A stretch of DNA of 64,000 nt from Paraburkholderia ginsengisoli NBRC 100965 (lineage in GTDB: Bacteria > Pseudomonadota > Gammaproteobacteria > Burkholderiales > Burkholderiaceae). The notes below the pieces were generated by a model that worked only from the letters and a program-made list of their open reading frames with translations, was not told the DNA's origin and made no database searches. The translations under genes and the position numbers were made by a program. Shown here piece after piece: positions 1-8,202 of this stretch (positions are counted from its first letter, which is position 1; each line of letters begins with the position of its first letter). The stretch lies in contig NZ_BBJF01000004.1 in the NCBI RefSeq assembly GCF_000739735.1, positions 868,001 to 932,000 on the forward strand. The letters are read 5' to 3'.

Positions 1-294
1 GAACGTCGTATGAGGAAGGGATCCGGCGGTGCTTCGAAGCCGCGCGCGACGCGGCTTCGGCCAGCGGAGTCATGCAGCGAAGCGCCGCGAAAACGGTCTG
101 AATGACGGAGACGGGAGCCGCGCGCTTGCGCGGCGCAATTGGGCTGGTCGATTCGCGAAGCCCACGGCGAGTTTCGCCGCCGATGCGACGCAGGGCACTC
201 AGACCCTTGGCGCAACCGGCGCGCACCACGAAGCCTATCGAGCTAGCGAGCGGCGGCGAGCCTCTATCCTTGGGGCAGGCTCCAACCACCACGC
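1..294. other. Stretch without a convincing gene
   Basis: Short open frames exist on the plus strand, but they have no ribosome site and are rich in Arg, Ala and Ser, as expected of GC-rich non-coding frames. The next real gene ends at 295 on the minus strand, so this is its downstream flank. I see no clear hairpin terminator. Confidence 0.5.
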
Positions 295-579
295 TTACTC
301 CACCGCGTTGCCGGGCGGAAAGTGCCCACTCTTGAGCAGCACGGGCGTGCCGTTGCTGATCTGCAAGTGCTCACGCGCGACGGCCTCGATGCGCGGACGC
401 CCGGCGTCGAACGCGCGCAGCCAGCCTTCGCGGTCCTCGGTGTAGGCACCGAAGTGGTCTTCGAGCGCTTCGACCGAAATCGCGCACGGCACCGGCTCGC
501 CATCGACCAGCGCGGGAAAGACAACGGTCAGATTGGAGCCGCGGTAAGCAGGCGCGTCCGCGGGAAACCGAATTTCCAT
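295..579 (-). CDS. DUF1488 family small protein
   Basis: 94 residues, starting MEIRFPAD. The central FPALVDGEPVPC followed by ISVEALEDHFGA matches the DUF1488 pattern as I know it: a 'FPALVDG..V.C.IS.EAL.DHFGA' core in an 80-95 residue protein. The function of the family is unknown. No signal peptide or membrane segment is seen, so it is probably cytoplasmic. The ATG at 579 is preceded by a GAGG ribosome site. A longer in-frame start at 756 exists, but the extra 59 residues look non-coding. Confidence 0.75.
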   Translation of the reverse strand: MEIRFPADAPAYRGSNLTVVFPALVDGEPVPCAISVEALEDHFGAYTEDREGWLRAFDAGRPRIEAVAREHLQISNGTPVLLKSGHFPPGNAVE

Positions 580-755
580 GGTCGCCTCATCAGAAGGGTC
601 CGGCAGGCAAGTGGCGCCGGCCACAACCGGCCGGCCGCCGCCAACCCCGCTATGGTACTCGCGCGGCCGGAGCGCGGTCCAGCGGGCGGCGGCGCATTCT
701 TCCGGGCCTTCAGGCGCGCCGGTGGCGTCGTGTTCGTCGGCATGGCGCCCGGGCA

Positions 756-1019
756 TCAGCGCCCTCCCAGCAGACGATCGACATAATCGCGCGCCGCCTG
801 CTCGACGAACACCAGCGCCTCTTCCTCGCTGCCGAAGCGCTGCTCGCCGCCGAGTTCGAGCAGCGTTTCCATCCGGTGCGGATCGTCCGGACCGTGTTCG
901 GCGAGACTCACCGAACCGACATAGGTGCCGCCCGCGTGCGGCGCATCGGCCGCCGGCACGAAGCGCGCGGCGGCGCTGATGTAGTAGCCGCGATAAGGTC
1001 CGCTGACCCGTTCAGCCAT
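756..1019 (-). CDS. Conserved small hypothetical protein, 87 aa
   Basis: An acidic protein of 87 residues. The N-terminal half reads MAERVSGPYRGYYISAAAR, followed by a TYVGSVSLAEHG strand-like stretch and a C-terminal helix ending DYVDRLLGGR. The length and the final EEEALVFVEQAARDYVD helix resemble small Burkholderia proteins of unknown function. I do not recognise a named domain with certainty. A strong GAGGAG ribosome site lies just upstream of the ATG at 1019. The gene is co-directional with the DUF1488 gene but separated from it by about 175 bp. Confidence 0.65.
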   Translation of the reverse strand: MAERVSGPYRGYYISAAARFVPAADAPHAGGTYVGSVSLAEHGPDDPHRMETLLELGGEQRFGSEEEALVFVEQAARDYVDRLLGGR

Positions 1020-1285
1020 AGTATTTCTCCTCGTTGCGATTGATAGTCGAACGCTGCGCGCCGCGGCGCCGGCCTGCATGTCGCCGCAGGTCCGCGCGGA
1101 ACGCGTCGCAACATATGCGCTCGTGGCAAACAGCGAGTAAGTAAGGCGCCGTACGCGCCGATAAGTTCGCCCGGCGCGCGACGGCTGGCGTCGGATCGCA
1201 CTTGTGCGGCCCGCGCGAGTCGAACCTCGACATCGGCACGATCCGTGCTGCCGCAACACGCCATTTCTAATCCGACGAGCGCAAT

Positions 1286-1477
1286 ATGGGAAAATATTTT
1301 CTGCAGAACCACGAACTGCCCGAGCCGGATGCGGCGAACCGATGGTTTGCGTATGCCGAAAGTCACGGCATCGACATTCCGAAAGCCATCAGCATCTGGG
1401 AAGACGCGGCCACCGAAACCGGCACGGAAAGCCGGCGGCAGGTCGGCGCGGCGGGCATCACGATCGAGACGCCCTAG
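1286..1477 (+). CDS. Small hypothetical protein, 63 aa
   Basis: 63 residues beginning MGKYFLQNHELPEPDAANRW. Aromatic and acidic residues are distributed as in a real protein, and the frame is open to the TAG at 1477. No strong Shine-Dalgarno precedes the ATG. It lies just upstream of the lipoprotein gene at 1550. I do not recognise a family. The coding call rests on amino-acid composition only. Confidence 0.5.
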   Translation: MGKYFLQNHELPEPDAANRWFAYAESHGIDIPKAISIWEDAATETGTESRRQVGAAGITIETP

Positions 1478-1549
1478 CCTTCGGCGCGCACCTCGGTGTC
1501 GACACCGGGCCCAATCCTCTATTCGAATCTCTGAAAGGAAAATCTCACG

Positions 1550-1939
1550 ATGCATTTCATGACGCAATCGCGCCGCGTCGGCCGCTTCGGCCGCTTCCGA
1601 TCCAGCAGCGCGTTCGCGCCGGTTCGCCGGGCAGCGCTGTCGGCCGCCCTGCCCGCCGCCGTGCTGTTGGGTGCGGGACTCGCCGGCTGCGCATCGTCGA
1701 ACACGACGTCGCTGATCAATCTGCCGAACGGCCAGACCGGCTTCGCCGTGAATTGCAGCGGCGCCGACGCCGCATCCAGCTGGGCCTCCTGCTACGTGCA
1801 GGCCGGCAATGCATGCGGCGCGACCGGCTACGACATCGTGTCGAAAGATAACGACGAAGGCGGCACGGCCGGCGGCAGCGTCACGAACGTCGTGTCGGCC
1901 AACGTGAAAAACCGCTCGATGATCGTGCGCTGCAAGTGA
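1550..1939 (+). CDS. Putative outer-membrane lipoprotein
   Basis: 129 residues. A basic N-terminus (about residues 1-30) precedes a hydrophobic stretch and the lipobox LAGC, so Cys47 would be lipidated by Lgt and signal peptidase II. The mature part has three further cysteines (in VNCSGA, WASCYV and AGNACG) and ends in MIVRCK. That suggests a small disulfide-stabilised periplasmic domain. An AAAGGA ribosome site lies about 10 nt upstream of ATG 1550. A second ATG at 1559 is also possible. Proteins of this type in Burkholderia are annotated only as lipoproteins, and no role can be deduced. Confidence 0.7.
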   Translation: MHFMTQSRRVGRFGRFRSSSAFAPVRRAALSAALPAAVLLGAGLAGCASSNTTSLINLPNGQTGFAVNCSGADAASSWASCYVQAGNACGATGYDIVSKDNDEGGTAGGSVTNVVSANVKNRSMIVRCK

Positions 1940-2062
1940 ACGCCAGGCGCAACGTCCGGCGCATCTGAACGCCGGGCGTTGGCGTCGCGTGGCACGTCCG
2001 CATGACGATGGCGTGGGCGAAAGAAGTGCCGACGACCCTCGGCGCGGCGTCGAATCGCCGGG

Positions 2063-2401
2063 TCAATGCGCCTGCATCTTCGAAAAGATGTTCAACACCG
2101 CGACGCCGGCAATGATCAGCCCGAGCCCGATGATCGCCGGCACGTCGGGCACCTGCCGATACAGCACGAGCGCGACCAGCGTGATCAGCACGATGCCCGC
2201 GCCGGACCACACCGCGTAGACGATGCCGACCGGAATGCTCCTGAGCGTCAGCGACAGGCAATAGAATGCCACGCCATAGCCCAACACGACGACCGCCGAC
2301 GGCAACATCCGCGAGAAACCTTCCGACGAACGCATCGCCGAGGTCGCAATCACTTCGGCGACGATCGCGATGCCGAGCAACGCATACGGAGGCATCCGCA
2401 T
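2063..2401 (-). CDS. SMR-family multidrug efflux protein (EmrE-like)
   Basis: 112 residues with four predicted membrane segments. The membrane-embedded glutamate lies in the first helix (IAIVAEVIATSAM), equivalent to Glu14 of E. coli EmrE. The SEGFSR loop, the IPVGIVYAVWSGAGIVLI signature and the PAIIGLGLIIAGVAVLN helix follow EmrE closely. Family members exchange protons for cationic drugs such as quaternary ammonium compounds across the inner membrane as dual-topology dimers. The start at 2401 has GAAGG nine bases upstream and lies only 4 bp after the stop of the HbpS-like gene, so the two are probably one transcript. A second ATG at 2395 would align better with EmrE. Confidence 0.88.
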   Translation of the reverse strand: MRMPPYALLGIAIVAEVIATSAMRSSEGFSRMLPSAVVVLGYGVAFYCLSLTLRSIPVGIVYAVWSGAGIVLITLVALVLYRQVPDVPAIIGLGLIIAGVAVLNIFSKMQAH

Positions 2402-2405
2402 CGCG

Positions 2406-2903
2406 TCAGGCCTTCGCGAGCGCGAGCTTGCTGTAATCGTGGCCGAGATGCGCGCACAGCGCTTCGACCACCAGCTCATGATCGGCGCGCTGCGGCAGCC
2501 CGGAAACCGTGATCGAGCCGATCACGCCCGCGCCTGCGACCGTCAGCGGAAACGCGCCGCCATGCGATGCGTATTCCGTGTTCGCCAAGCCGTGCTTCTC
2601 GGCGAGCGTGCTGCCCGCCTGTTGCATCTTCAGGCCGATCGCGTACGAACTGCGACGGAAATGCGCGACCGTGTTGCCTTTGCGGCGCGCCCAGTCGACG
2701 TTGTCCGGCGTCGCGCCGCCGAGCAGGCTGAAGAACAGCGGCTGACCGAAGGTGCGCACGTCGATCGCGGCGGGGATGCCGCGCGCCTTCGCGACCTCGT
2801 GCAGATAGGCGCCGATTTGCCACGCGCGGTCGGCATCGAATTGAGGGAACACGAGAGCGTGTTCCTGAGCGGCAATCACTTGCAGGTCGTGAGCGATATC
2901 CAT
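2406..2903 (-). CDS. Heme-degrading-domain (HbpS/UPF0303-like) protein
   Basis: 165 residues, soluble, with no signal peptide. It matches the UPF0303/HbpS-like fold (PF03928 type). Recognisable parts are the N-terminal [20 protein letters not shown], the [18 protein letters not shown] core, and the C-terminal GGAFPLTV...[24 protein letters not shown]. Related proteins bind heme or corrinoids, and some support small-molecule degradation. The exact substrate here is unknown. It is the first gene of a probable two-gene unit with the EmrE-like exporter, 4 bp away. Confidence 0.8.
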   Translation of the reverse strand: MDIAHDLQVIAAQEHALVFPQFDADRAWQIGAYLHEVAKARGIPAAIDVRTFGQPLFFSLLGGATPDNVDWARRKGNTVAHFRRSSYAIGLKMQQAGSTLAEKHGLANTEYASHGGAFPLTVAGAGVIGSITVSGLPQRADHELVVEALCAHLGHDYSKLALAKA

Positions 2904-3133
2904 GGGGTTCAGAGCAAGGTAAGAGTTGAGGCGCTCGCCGTTGTCCGTTGTGAATGCCTGGCGAGCCGCGAAGAAGAGAACCTGATTCTAGCGCAGCGTT
3001 CGACGCGGGTTTGCCGGCAAGCGACGTGGTCGATGCGTGCTACGACTTTGGATCATCGAGGGCGGCGCATGATGTACCGCATGGCGTGCCAGGCCGGGCC
3101 GCGTCGCGAGTGAAGGCCACTCTTAAATAGCTG

Positions 3134-3162
3134 TTGCATTGGCGTAAGCTTTGTCCTATAAT
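3134..3162 (+). promoter_or_regulatory. Promoter of tRNA-fMet
   Basis: TTGCAT (3134-3139) and a perfect TATAAT (3157-3162) are 17 bp apart. The predicted start lies about 7 bp after the -10 box and just before the tRNA. Confidence 0.75.
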
Positions 3163-3177
3163 CTTTTCTTCGACGGA

Positions 3178-3264
<87 letters not shown>

Positions 3265-3356
3265 GGCTTTACGGCAGTTTTCTGTGTCGCTCACAATTGC
3301 CCTGAAATATCGGCAGGACAATCGCCGCGCATTTTAAGCGAAATTGCCGAAAAACT

Positions 3357-3381
3357 AAAACCCGCTTCGAGCGGGTTTTTT
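3357..3381 (+). terminator. Rho-independent terminator supplied by the element after tRNA-fMet
   Basis: CCCGC / GCGGG stem flanked by AAAA and TTTTTT, with a TTCGA loop. It lies inside the element about 100 bp after the tRNA, and so replaces the host terminator that was displaced to 13047. Confidence 0.85.
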
Positions 3382-3525
3382 GTTGTCCGTCAATCGACGG
3401 CACCCGTCCCAGGCATTCCGCCACTACTCCACCGAATCGCAATACCCCATAAAAACGCGCGCAAGATTTGCGACCGGCGCAGCGCGCGGGTCTCGATGCG
3501 TTCGGAAACCTTATACGGTAGTTGT

Positions 3526-3543
3526 TTCAATCGGATGATTGAA
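3526..3543. promoter_or_regulatory. Inverted repeat, candidate operator
   Basis: TTCAATC-GGAT-GATTGAA is a perfect 7-bp inverted repeat 75 bp upstream of the HTH gene start at 3618. It has no T-run, so it looks more like a protein-binding site than a terminator. Binding by the neighbouring regulator is inference. Confidence 0.35.
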
Positions 3544-3617
3544 CTAGGCTGGCGAACAGGCCGGGAAATTTAACAATTTTCCGCGCCCCCTCTATTCTAC
3601 TGATGGAGGCTTCGCCG

Positions 3618-4721
3618 ATGTCCTACGGTCTTGATATGGAACAGGTCCGGTATGAGACGGACAGCAACGGAAACCGGTTGCGGGCCATCGTGCCCCTGTC
3701 GATGTTTTCCGCGCTAACCACGTTCTGGATAGAAGTGCGCCGCGCAGAGACGGCGCGCATAGAATCACGCGCACGCCCCGGCATGTATCGCGCCTCGCTT
3801 GACGGATAAGTCCAAGGTGAACCGGAAGCGGCACAGGAACGCTCTGCAACGGCCAGCCATGCGCCACCATCGCCCTACGTACAGGAAGGCAAACACGGCC
3901 GCAAATGGGCCGATCTGATAGCCCGCATGCCCGCCGATTCCACCCCGGCCAGCGAAGCGAACGGCGAACCGGCCAACGCAACACAATTCCGCGCCGACAT
4001 TTCCCCCAGTACGGACGATGCACCGCACGTTGCGAAGCTCAAAGGCGATATTTCATCGTCACAGAAATTTTTCGCCCGTGAGTTCGAGGAAGAACCACCC
4101 GCCGAAGTGCTGGAACAGATCAACGAGGGTGTCTATTTCCTGCGCGCCTGGCGACGGTATCGGGGCTGGTCGATAGACGAAATGGCCGAGCTTTTCGGCA
4201 CGACGCGATCGAACATCGAGCAGCACGAATACGGGAAGGCGCGGCCGTCAAGGACGACACTCGATCGCTTCGCGACGTACCTTGATTGCCCCGTTGCCCA
4301 GCTTACGCCGAAGGCCGGAAGCAACACCCAGCCCTGGCTTACCGTGATCGAAGGCGGCGACCCGAACACCCCGCCACACGCGAAGACAGAGCCACGCGCG
4401 CCCGATGATACGGATTACCCCGACGTGGTACTTGCCCACATGATCGCCGGCAAGTCACCGCTGACCGCATGGCGCTTGCATCGCCGCCTGTCGCTCGCGC
4501 AACTCGCCGAGCAGTACGGGTCAAGTGCGAAAAATATCCGGCATCTCGAAGAGTCGGCCACGCTTGCAAAGCTATGCCCCATTCTGCACTGCAAACCCGA
4601 GCAGCTATTGCGCCCTGCGAGTCTTGAAGTACCGGCCGCGCCGGTTCGTGTGCGCGAAGTCACGGACGATATCAACTTTCATCGCAGAAAAAAGGCAGGT
4701 CGCGAGGCGCGCATGGCGTAG
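3618..4721 (+). pseudogene. Two-domain XRE-type HTH regulator with an in-frame TAA
   Basis: The frame is open from 3603 to 4721 except for one TAA at 3807-3809. The 5' part (MSYGLDMEQVRYETD...) has a clear GGAGG ribosome site 8 nt before ATG 3618. The 3' part has no ribosome site of its own before the first ATG at 3927, which argues for one broken gene of about 367 codons. The downstream part has a Cro/C1-like HTH (around MAELFGTTRSNIEQHEYG) and a second, weaker HTH-like unit (LSLAQLAEQYGSSAKNIRHLEE). It is probably the element's repressor or transcriptional regulator. Stop-codon readthrough, or reinitiation downstream yielding a 264-residue protein, are alternatives. Confidence 0.6.
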
Positions 4722-4765
4722 CCTTACGGAAGCAGAAGCGACGCGCGAAAGTGCTTTTTTTTGAA

Positions 4766-4807
4766 TCTTATGGTATGGCATAAGAAAACCTAAAAGAGGT
4801 CTTATGG
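4766..4807. promoter_or_regulatory. Cluster of three TCTTATG half-sites, candidate RHH operator
   Basis: TCTTATG (4766-4772) and its reverse complement CATAAGA (4779-4785) form a palindrome with a 6-bp centre. A third copy, TCTTATGG, lies at 4800-4807. All are 85-130 bp upstream of the ribbon-helix-helix gene at 4893. Such proteins usually bind short repeated half-sites in their own promoter, so autoregulation is likely but unproven. Confidence 0.45.
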
Positions 4808-4892
4808 AGTACATTGCACTGCTTATAGAATCCAGGCTTAAACCGTTGCTATAGTGCCCGCAGTATCAATCACCGCAAGCGGAGCACATGCA

Positions 4893-5126
4893 ATGTCAGC
4901 AGCCCAGGGACGCAAGAGGAGCCAGACAGGAAAACCAGATCAGGGGGAAGGCGCGCGAAGGAATCGCATAAACGCGCCTACGACAAAGACAACGATATCG
5001 GTGGAGGTGGAATTGCTCGCGCGCATCGATGCCTACGCGCACCGTCTGGGTATCTCGCGTAGTTCGCTGATGTCTATTGCGACGAGCATGTTTATAGACA
5101 ATCTTCTTGAGAGGCGAAGGGAATGA
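4893..5126 (+). CDS. Ribbon-helix-helix (CopG/Arc-like) DNA-binding protein
   Basis: 77 residues. A basic, disordered N-terminus (about residues 1-32, GRKRSQTGKPDQ...) is followed by TTISVEVELLARIDAYAHRL and GISRSSLMSIATSMFID. That is the beta-strand, helix, turn, helix order of ribbon-helix-helix proteins, with SRSS at the helix N-cap. ATG 4893 has GGAG 8 nt upstream. The stop overlaps the next start by ATGA, so the two are translationally coupled. A role as antitoxin-like or plasmid/phage-type regulator is possible. Three TCTTATG half-sites lie upstream. Confidence 0.7.
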   Translation: MSAAQGRKRSQTGKPDQGEGARRNRINAPTTKTTISVEVELLARIDAYAHRLGISRSSLMSIATSMFIDNLLERRRE

Positions 5127-5587
5127 TCCAGGTACGGGCCGACTTGCTTATCGATGCGAGGATGTACTAGCGCGTAACCGAATACGCGCGCCGGGAGGGT
5201 CTGACGCCCGAAGAAGTTTTGTCTCAGACAATTGATGCGCTCGCGCAGCATATCGAAGGGCTCACGCCAGAAACGCACGACTACGTGCGCATGCGTGCGC
5301 TGTGCGAGGCGATGGGCTATACGGATTACCGCGTGTTCCCGAGCGGGCGCAGGGCCTGCATAAGACAGTTGGGGCACGCCGCGGCAATTCTCGCGGATAT
5401 CACACCGGACGGCGGCGGCGAACTATGGTGCTATGCCACTGCGGCGCACGCACGCGAAGCGCTCGTCACGTGGGGCGGTCCGCAAAGAGCGAGCCGCAAG
5501 GCTGGCAGCATCACCCCACCACAGGCCGGAAACGGCCGGACGGCGACGAGGCAGAGGAATATATCGAGTCCTGAGCGTTGGCTGTGA
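5123..5587 (+). pseudogene. Element gene coupled to RHH gene, broken by TAG at codon 16
   Basis: ATG 5123 overlaps the RHH stop (ATGA) and follows GAGG. The frame reads MIQVRADLLIDARMY, then TAG at 5168-5170, then continues RVTEYARREGLTPEEVLSQ and on to 5587. The block after the stop (residues about 17-115) is protein-like, with a GYTDYRVFPSGRRACIRQLG core. Near 5480-5570 another frame (ending RKRPDGDEAEEYIES at 5574) looks more natural than the in-frame tail, so a frameshift there is also likely. A TTG at 5219 could give a shorter product. The family is not recognised. Confidence 0.5.
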
Positions 5588-5643
5588 TCGCATCGCGCGA
5601 GGCATCCCCAGGACCAACGCCACGCAGGCCCAGAGTGGTTCCG

Positions 5644-5883
5644 ATGATGCGCGCCAGTCCATTCCGTGCGGATTCGCTGGCGGCGCAACTCTACGCGCTC
5701 AAAACAGGCGCAGAATGCTGGCGCACGGATGCACGCAAGAACCGGCGCGCGTGCGTGCGGGCAATCGCCGACATCCGCGCGCGCGAACCGTTGCGCGACT
5801 ACGACATAGCGCCGTGCCACGTTACGTTCGATCGCGCGAGATGGCCGACCAGGCGCATGCTCTGCGTTACCCGCATTGCGTGA
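5644..5883 (+). CDS. Doubtful small ORF, 79 aa
   Basis: The frame from ATG 5644 reads MMRASPFRADSLAAQLYALK and on to the TGA at 5883. Composition is plausible (LAAQLYALKTGAECW), but Arg is high, the ribosome site is weak and I know no homologous family. It is the last plus-strand frame before the oppositely oriented lysis block. It could equally be non-coding. Confidence 0.25.
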   Translation: MMRASPFRADSLAAQLYALKTGAECWRTDARKNRRACVRAIADIRAREPLRDYDIAPCHVTFDRARWPTRRMLCVTRIA

Positions 5884-5896
5884 CAAAAACCGCACG

Positions 5897-6184
5897 TCAC
5901 GTATCGGGCGTCCTGCGCGTGTCGGCGATGATATCGCCGTGTTGCGCATACGCCGCGAACGCAATCGCGATGTTCAATACGACTTCGAACGGCGTTGCAT
6001 AGCGGTGCATGATGATGGATACACAAACGGCCGCCGCCATCGAGGCAACAAGCGTGCGCGCAACCGTCACGCGTAACGAAAGACGCCGCCCCGGTTGCGC
6101 GCGCGGACAGCCAACGAGATACGCGATTGCCGCGCACGCAAGCGCATTCGCAATACTCCAGAATGCGTCATTGTTCATCGTCAT
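5897..6184 (-). CDS. Holin-like small membrane protein
   Basis: 95 residues with three hydrophobic segments (about 8-25, 40-58 and 66-84) and short charged ends. It overlaps the preceding membrane-protein gene by 4 nt and lies downstream of a GH19 lysozyme remnant. In phages, a holin or antiholin beside the endolysin is standard and would permit lysozyme release. The assignment rests on size, topology and position rather than on a named domain. Confidence 0.5.
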   Translation of the reverse strand: MTMNNDAFWSIANALACAAIAYLVGCPRAQPGRRLSLRVTVARTLVASMAAAVCVSIIMHRYATPFEVVLNIAIAFAAYAQHGDIIADTRRTPDT

Positions 6185-6531
6185 TGCCCGGTGTACGAGC
6201 CCGTAATGCGTTTGCGCGCTTCCTCGCTAATGCGGCTCGCGATCGACGGGAAGAATTTTTCGGCCTGTTTGAATGCGGCAATCAACGCGCCGACCACCAG
6301 GGCGCTGGAGAGCGCGCCGCCCATCATGCGAGGCATCCACGGCAGGCGCTCCATTGCCCAGGGAGCGATACCATAGCCGAGTATTGCGGCAATCACTGCA
6401 TAGACATATTTGCGGCCGCGTCGCGATTCGGTCGTTTCAAGCAGATAGACGAATGCGCCGCACACGTTACCGACCGCGATAGCCGCATGTATGTCGTCAC
6501 CATTCCAGAGGCCGGCAAGCGCTTCCCACAT
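6181..6531 (-). CDS. Holin-like membrane protein, 116 aa
   Basis: Starts MWEALAGLWNGDDIHAAIAV. It has hydrophobic segments at about 17-31, 43-58 and 70-85, then a polar C-terminal tail (FFPSIASRISEEARKRITGS). The family is not named with certainty, but the topology fits phage holins. It is co-directional with the GH19 gene 27 bp upstream and overlaps the next holin-like gene, giving the order tail, lysozyme, holin, holin. Confidence 0.5.
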   Translation of the reverse strand: MWEALAGLWNGDDIHAAIAVGNVCGAFVYLLETTESRRGRKYVYAVIAAILGYGIAPWAMERLPWMPRMMGGALSSALVVGALIAAFKQAEKFFPSIASRISEEARKRITGSYTGQ

Positions 6532-6557
6532 TTCACGCGGCCTATGCCCTGTGCGAC

Positions 6558-7195
6558 TTACGCGAGGCCAAACGCACTCTTTGCCGCCGCGTAATACGTT
6601 TCACGTTTCGCATGTTGATCCATCGCGGGGCCATTGATAATGCGCGTAGTCTGCGCAAAGTCGTTTCTGTCGGCTGCTACGTTGCACCCGTGCGAAGCCC
6701 AGAACCATCCGGCCGAACGCGCCGCGAGTACGTCATCGACTGCGAGCAGATCAGGTTGCGCAACAAGATCGACGCCGAGCGCGCCCGCAATCGCGGTAGT
6801 TGTCGAAGAACGTTATCTGCTTAAGCCCGCGCCCCCTGTATCGCCATCCGTCGCCGCTCGCGGCGTCGCCGTTGCCGTAGCGGTTCGCATAGGCAAGGTG
6901 CGCTATCTGTTGTTGCCGTGCAGGCGGTACGGTCTTTTCGTCAGGATGGCGGCCAAGCGTGCACGCATCGAAACGGGTACGCGTGAGAAGATCGCGAGCG
7001 CTTCGGGCCGGTAATTGAAATGATTCGGTGAGTTGGGTAAAGCCCGCGCTCTCGTGGCGTATCTGCGCGATGAATGCCGTTTGACGTGCGGCCGTATTGA
7101 TCGCGAATTCGGACATTGCGGCCGACACGGGCGCGAACCATCGCGGCAAGTGCATCGGAAAGGCTCCCGGCTCGCTGGAATGTGATCTGGTCCAT
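6558..7195 (-). pseudogene. GH19 phage lysozyme/chitinase, several frameshifts
   Basis: ATG 7195 has a perfect GGAGG ribosome site, and the gene can be read to the TAA at 6558 only by changing frame. Pieces fit one GH19 endolysin: MDQITFQRAGSLSDALAA; WFAPVSAAMSEF with AFIAQIRHESAGFTQLTESF (catalytic Glu in HESAGF); NYRPEALAIFSR; RYRGRGLKQIT; and, after a last shift, DLVAQPDLLAVDDVLAARSA to the end. Shifts are near 7143 (probably two bases lost), 7016-7020 (one extra T on the minus strand), about 6985 (a compensating change) and 6778-6786 (probably two bases lost). The enzyme would have cleaved host peptidoglycan. As it stands the gene cannot give a full-length protein. Confidence 0.75.
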
Positions 7196-7285
7196 GTAGC
7201 CTCCAGACAATAAAAAGGGCCGCACAAGGCGGCCGGATAGCAAAAAGACCGCGCAATGGCGCGCCCTTTACAAACGCAGTGAAGA

Positions 7286-7939
7286 TCAACCAATCTTGAT
7301 GTAGGACAGATAGCCCTGAAGGTGCAGCGGATTCTGGTTCTGTGTGCCAGGTACTTTTGAAAAGCCTAGCCACGTTGACATCCCGGCCTGCCAGTCCCCA
7401 ATCGCACCAAATAACGCAAGTGTTCCGAGGCTGCCGCCTGTTGCGAGAGTCGAAAGCGGTGGCGCGGGATAGTTCTGCACGGCGTACTGGTAGACGCCTG
7501 GGAAGGTGTACTGCTGGCCTGTGGCGGCGGTGATCTGCGCTGGCATCTGGTATGTGTCCGATGCAAGCGGAATCATTTTGGCGCTGCCGCACACAAGATA
7601 GAGCCCCGTTGCGCCGAGCAGTAACGATCCGTCAGACGCTACGCTGTATTTGAAACCATTCGACGCGGACACCCCGATGTTGAAATCCAGCCCGTACCAG
7701 TTTCCATGATCGATCCCACACCCGCTATTGGCCTGGTTGCTGTTGCCCAGCTCAATCGTCAGGGTCGGTAGCGAAGCAGCAAACGACGACGGCTTATTGA
7801 GAATCTGTGCGAGGCCGGATGTCGCATTCCAGTCCGCGTTAACCGGCGCGGGTGGGATTGCGGGCGTGTCTTTCAGGTCCGCATAGTCGCCGCTGGTTGC
7901 GACGGCTGAGCCCGGCCGCGTCGCTGGAGATAACGCCAT
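7286..7939 (-). pseudogene. Tail-fibre fragment, 5'-truncated
   Basis: 217 codons open from 7939. The segment DTPAIPPAPVNADWNATSGL followed by AQILNKP is the linker repeated in Burkholderia phage tail-fibre and collar proteins. The rest is Gly/Ser/Thr-rich with a beta-type pattern, as expected of a receptor-binding tip ending LQGYLSYIKIG. Upstream of 7939 the same frame stays open to 8125, but that part is antisense to a better-supported plus-strand gene. The N-terminal shaft is therefore missing, probably lost by deletion. Its place ahead of the lysozyme and holins is normal phage order. Confidence 0.6.
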
Positions 7940-8189
7940 GTCATCGAAGAATGCGAAACAGCGCGAAACGCTGCGCGGGCGCGTGCCGCCCGAGCGCGGC
8001 GAGGATGGTACGGAAGACGTGATCGAGTGGCGGCCCGATTGGGGCCAATGTTGCAGCGAGTGCGGGCAAACCCCGTGCATGGTCGGCCTGAGCAGCGGCA
8101 GCGGTGTTGTCGTTATCGAGGCCACGCGCTGCGCGGACTGCCTCGATAACGATAGCGCGGCGCGTGTGGCTATAGGTTCAGACTACTGA
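7938..8189 (+). CDS. Small Cys-rich protein, possible zinc-binding
   Basis: 83 residues. Cysteine pairs in QCCSECGQTPC and in TRCADC suggest a small zinc ribbon. An acidic stretch (PERGEDGTEDVIEW) precedes them. GGAGA lies about 10 nt before ATG 7938. The start overlaps the divergent tail fragment. It sits 13 bp before the AlpA-like gene and shares its terminator at 8480, so they form one transcript. The family is unknown; small zinc proteins next to AlpA-like regulators are common in integrative elements. Confidence 0.55.
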   Translation: MSSKNAKQRETLRGRVPPERGEDGTEDVIEWRPDWGQCCSECGQTPCMVGLSSGSGVVVIEATRCADCLDNDSAARVAIGSDY

Positions 8190-8202
8190 TCGGAGGCACG
8201 CG

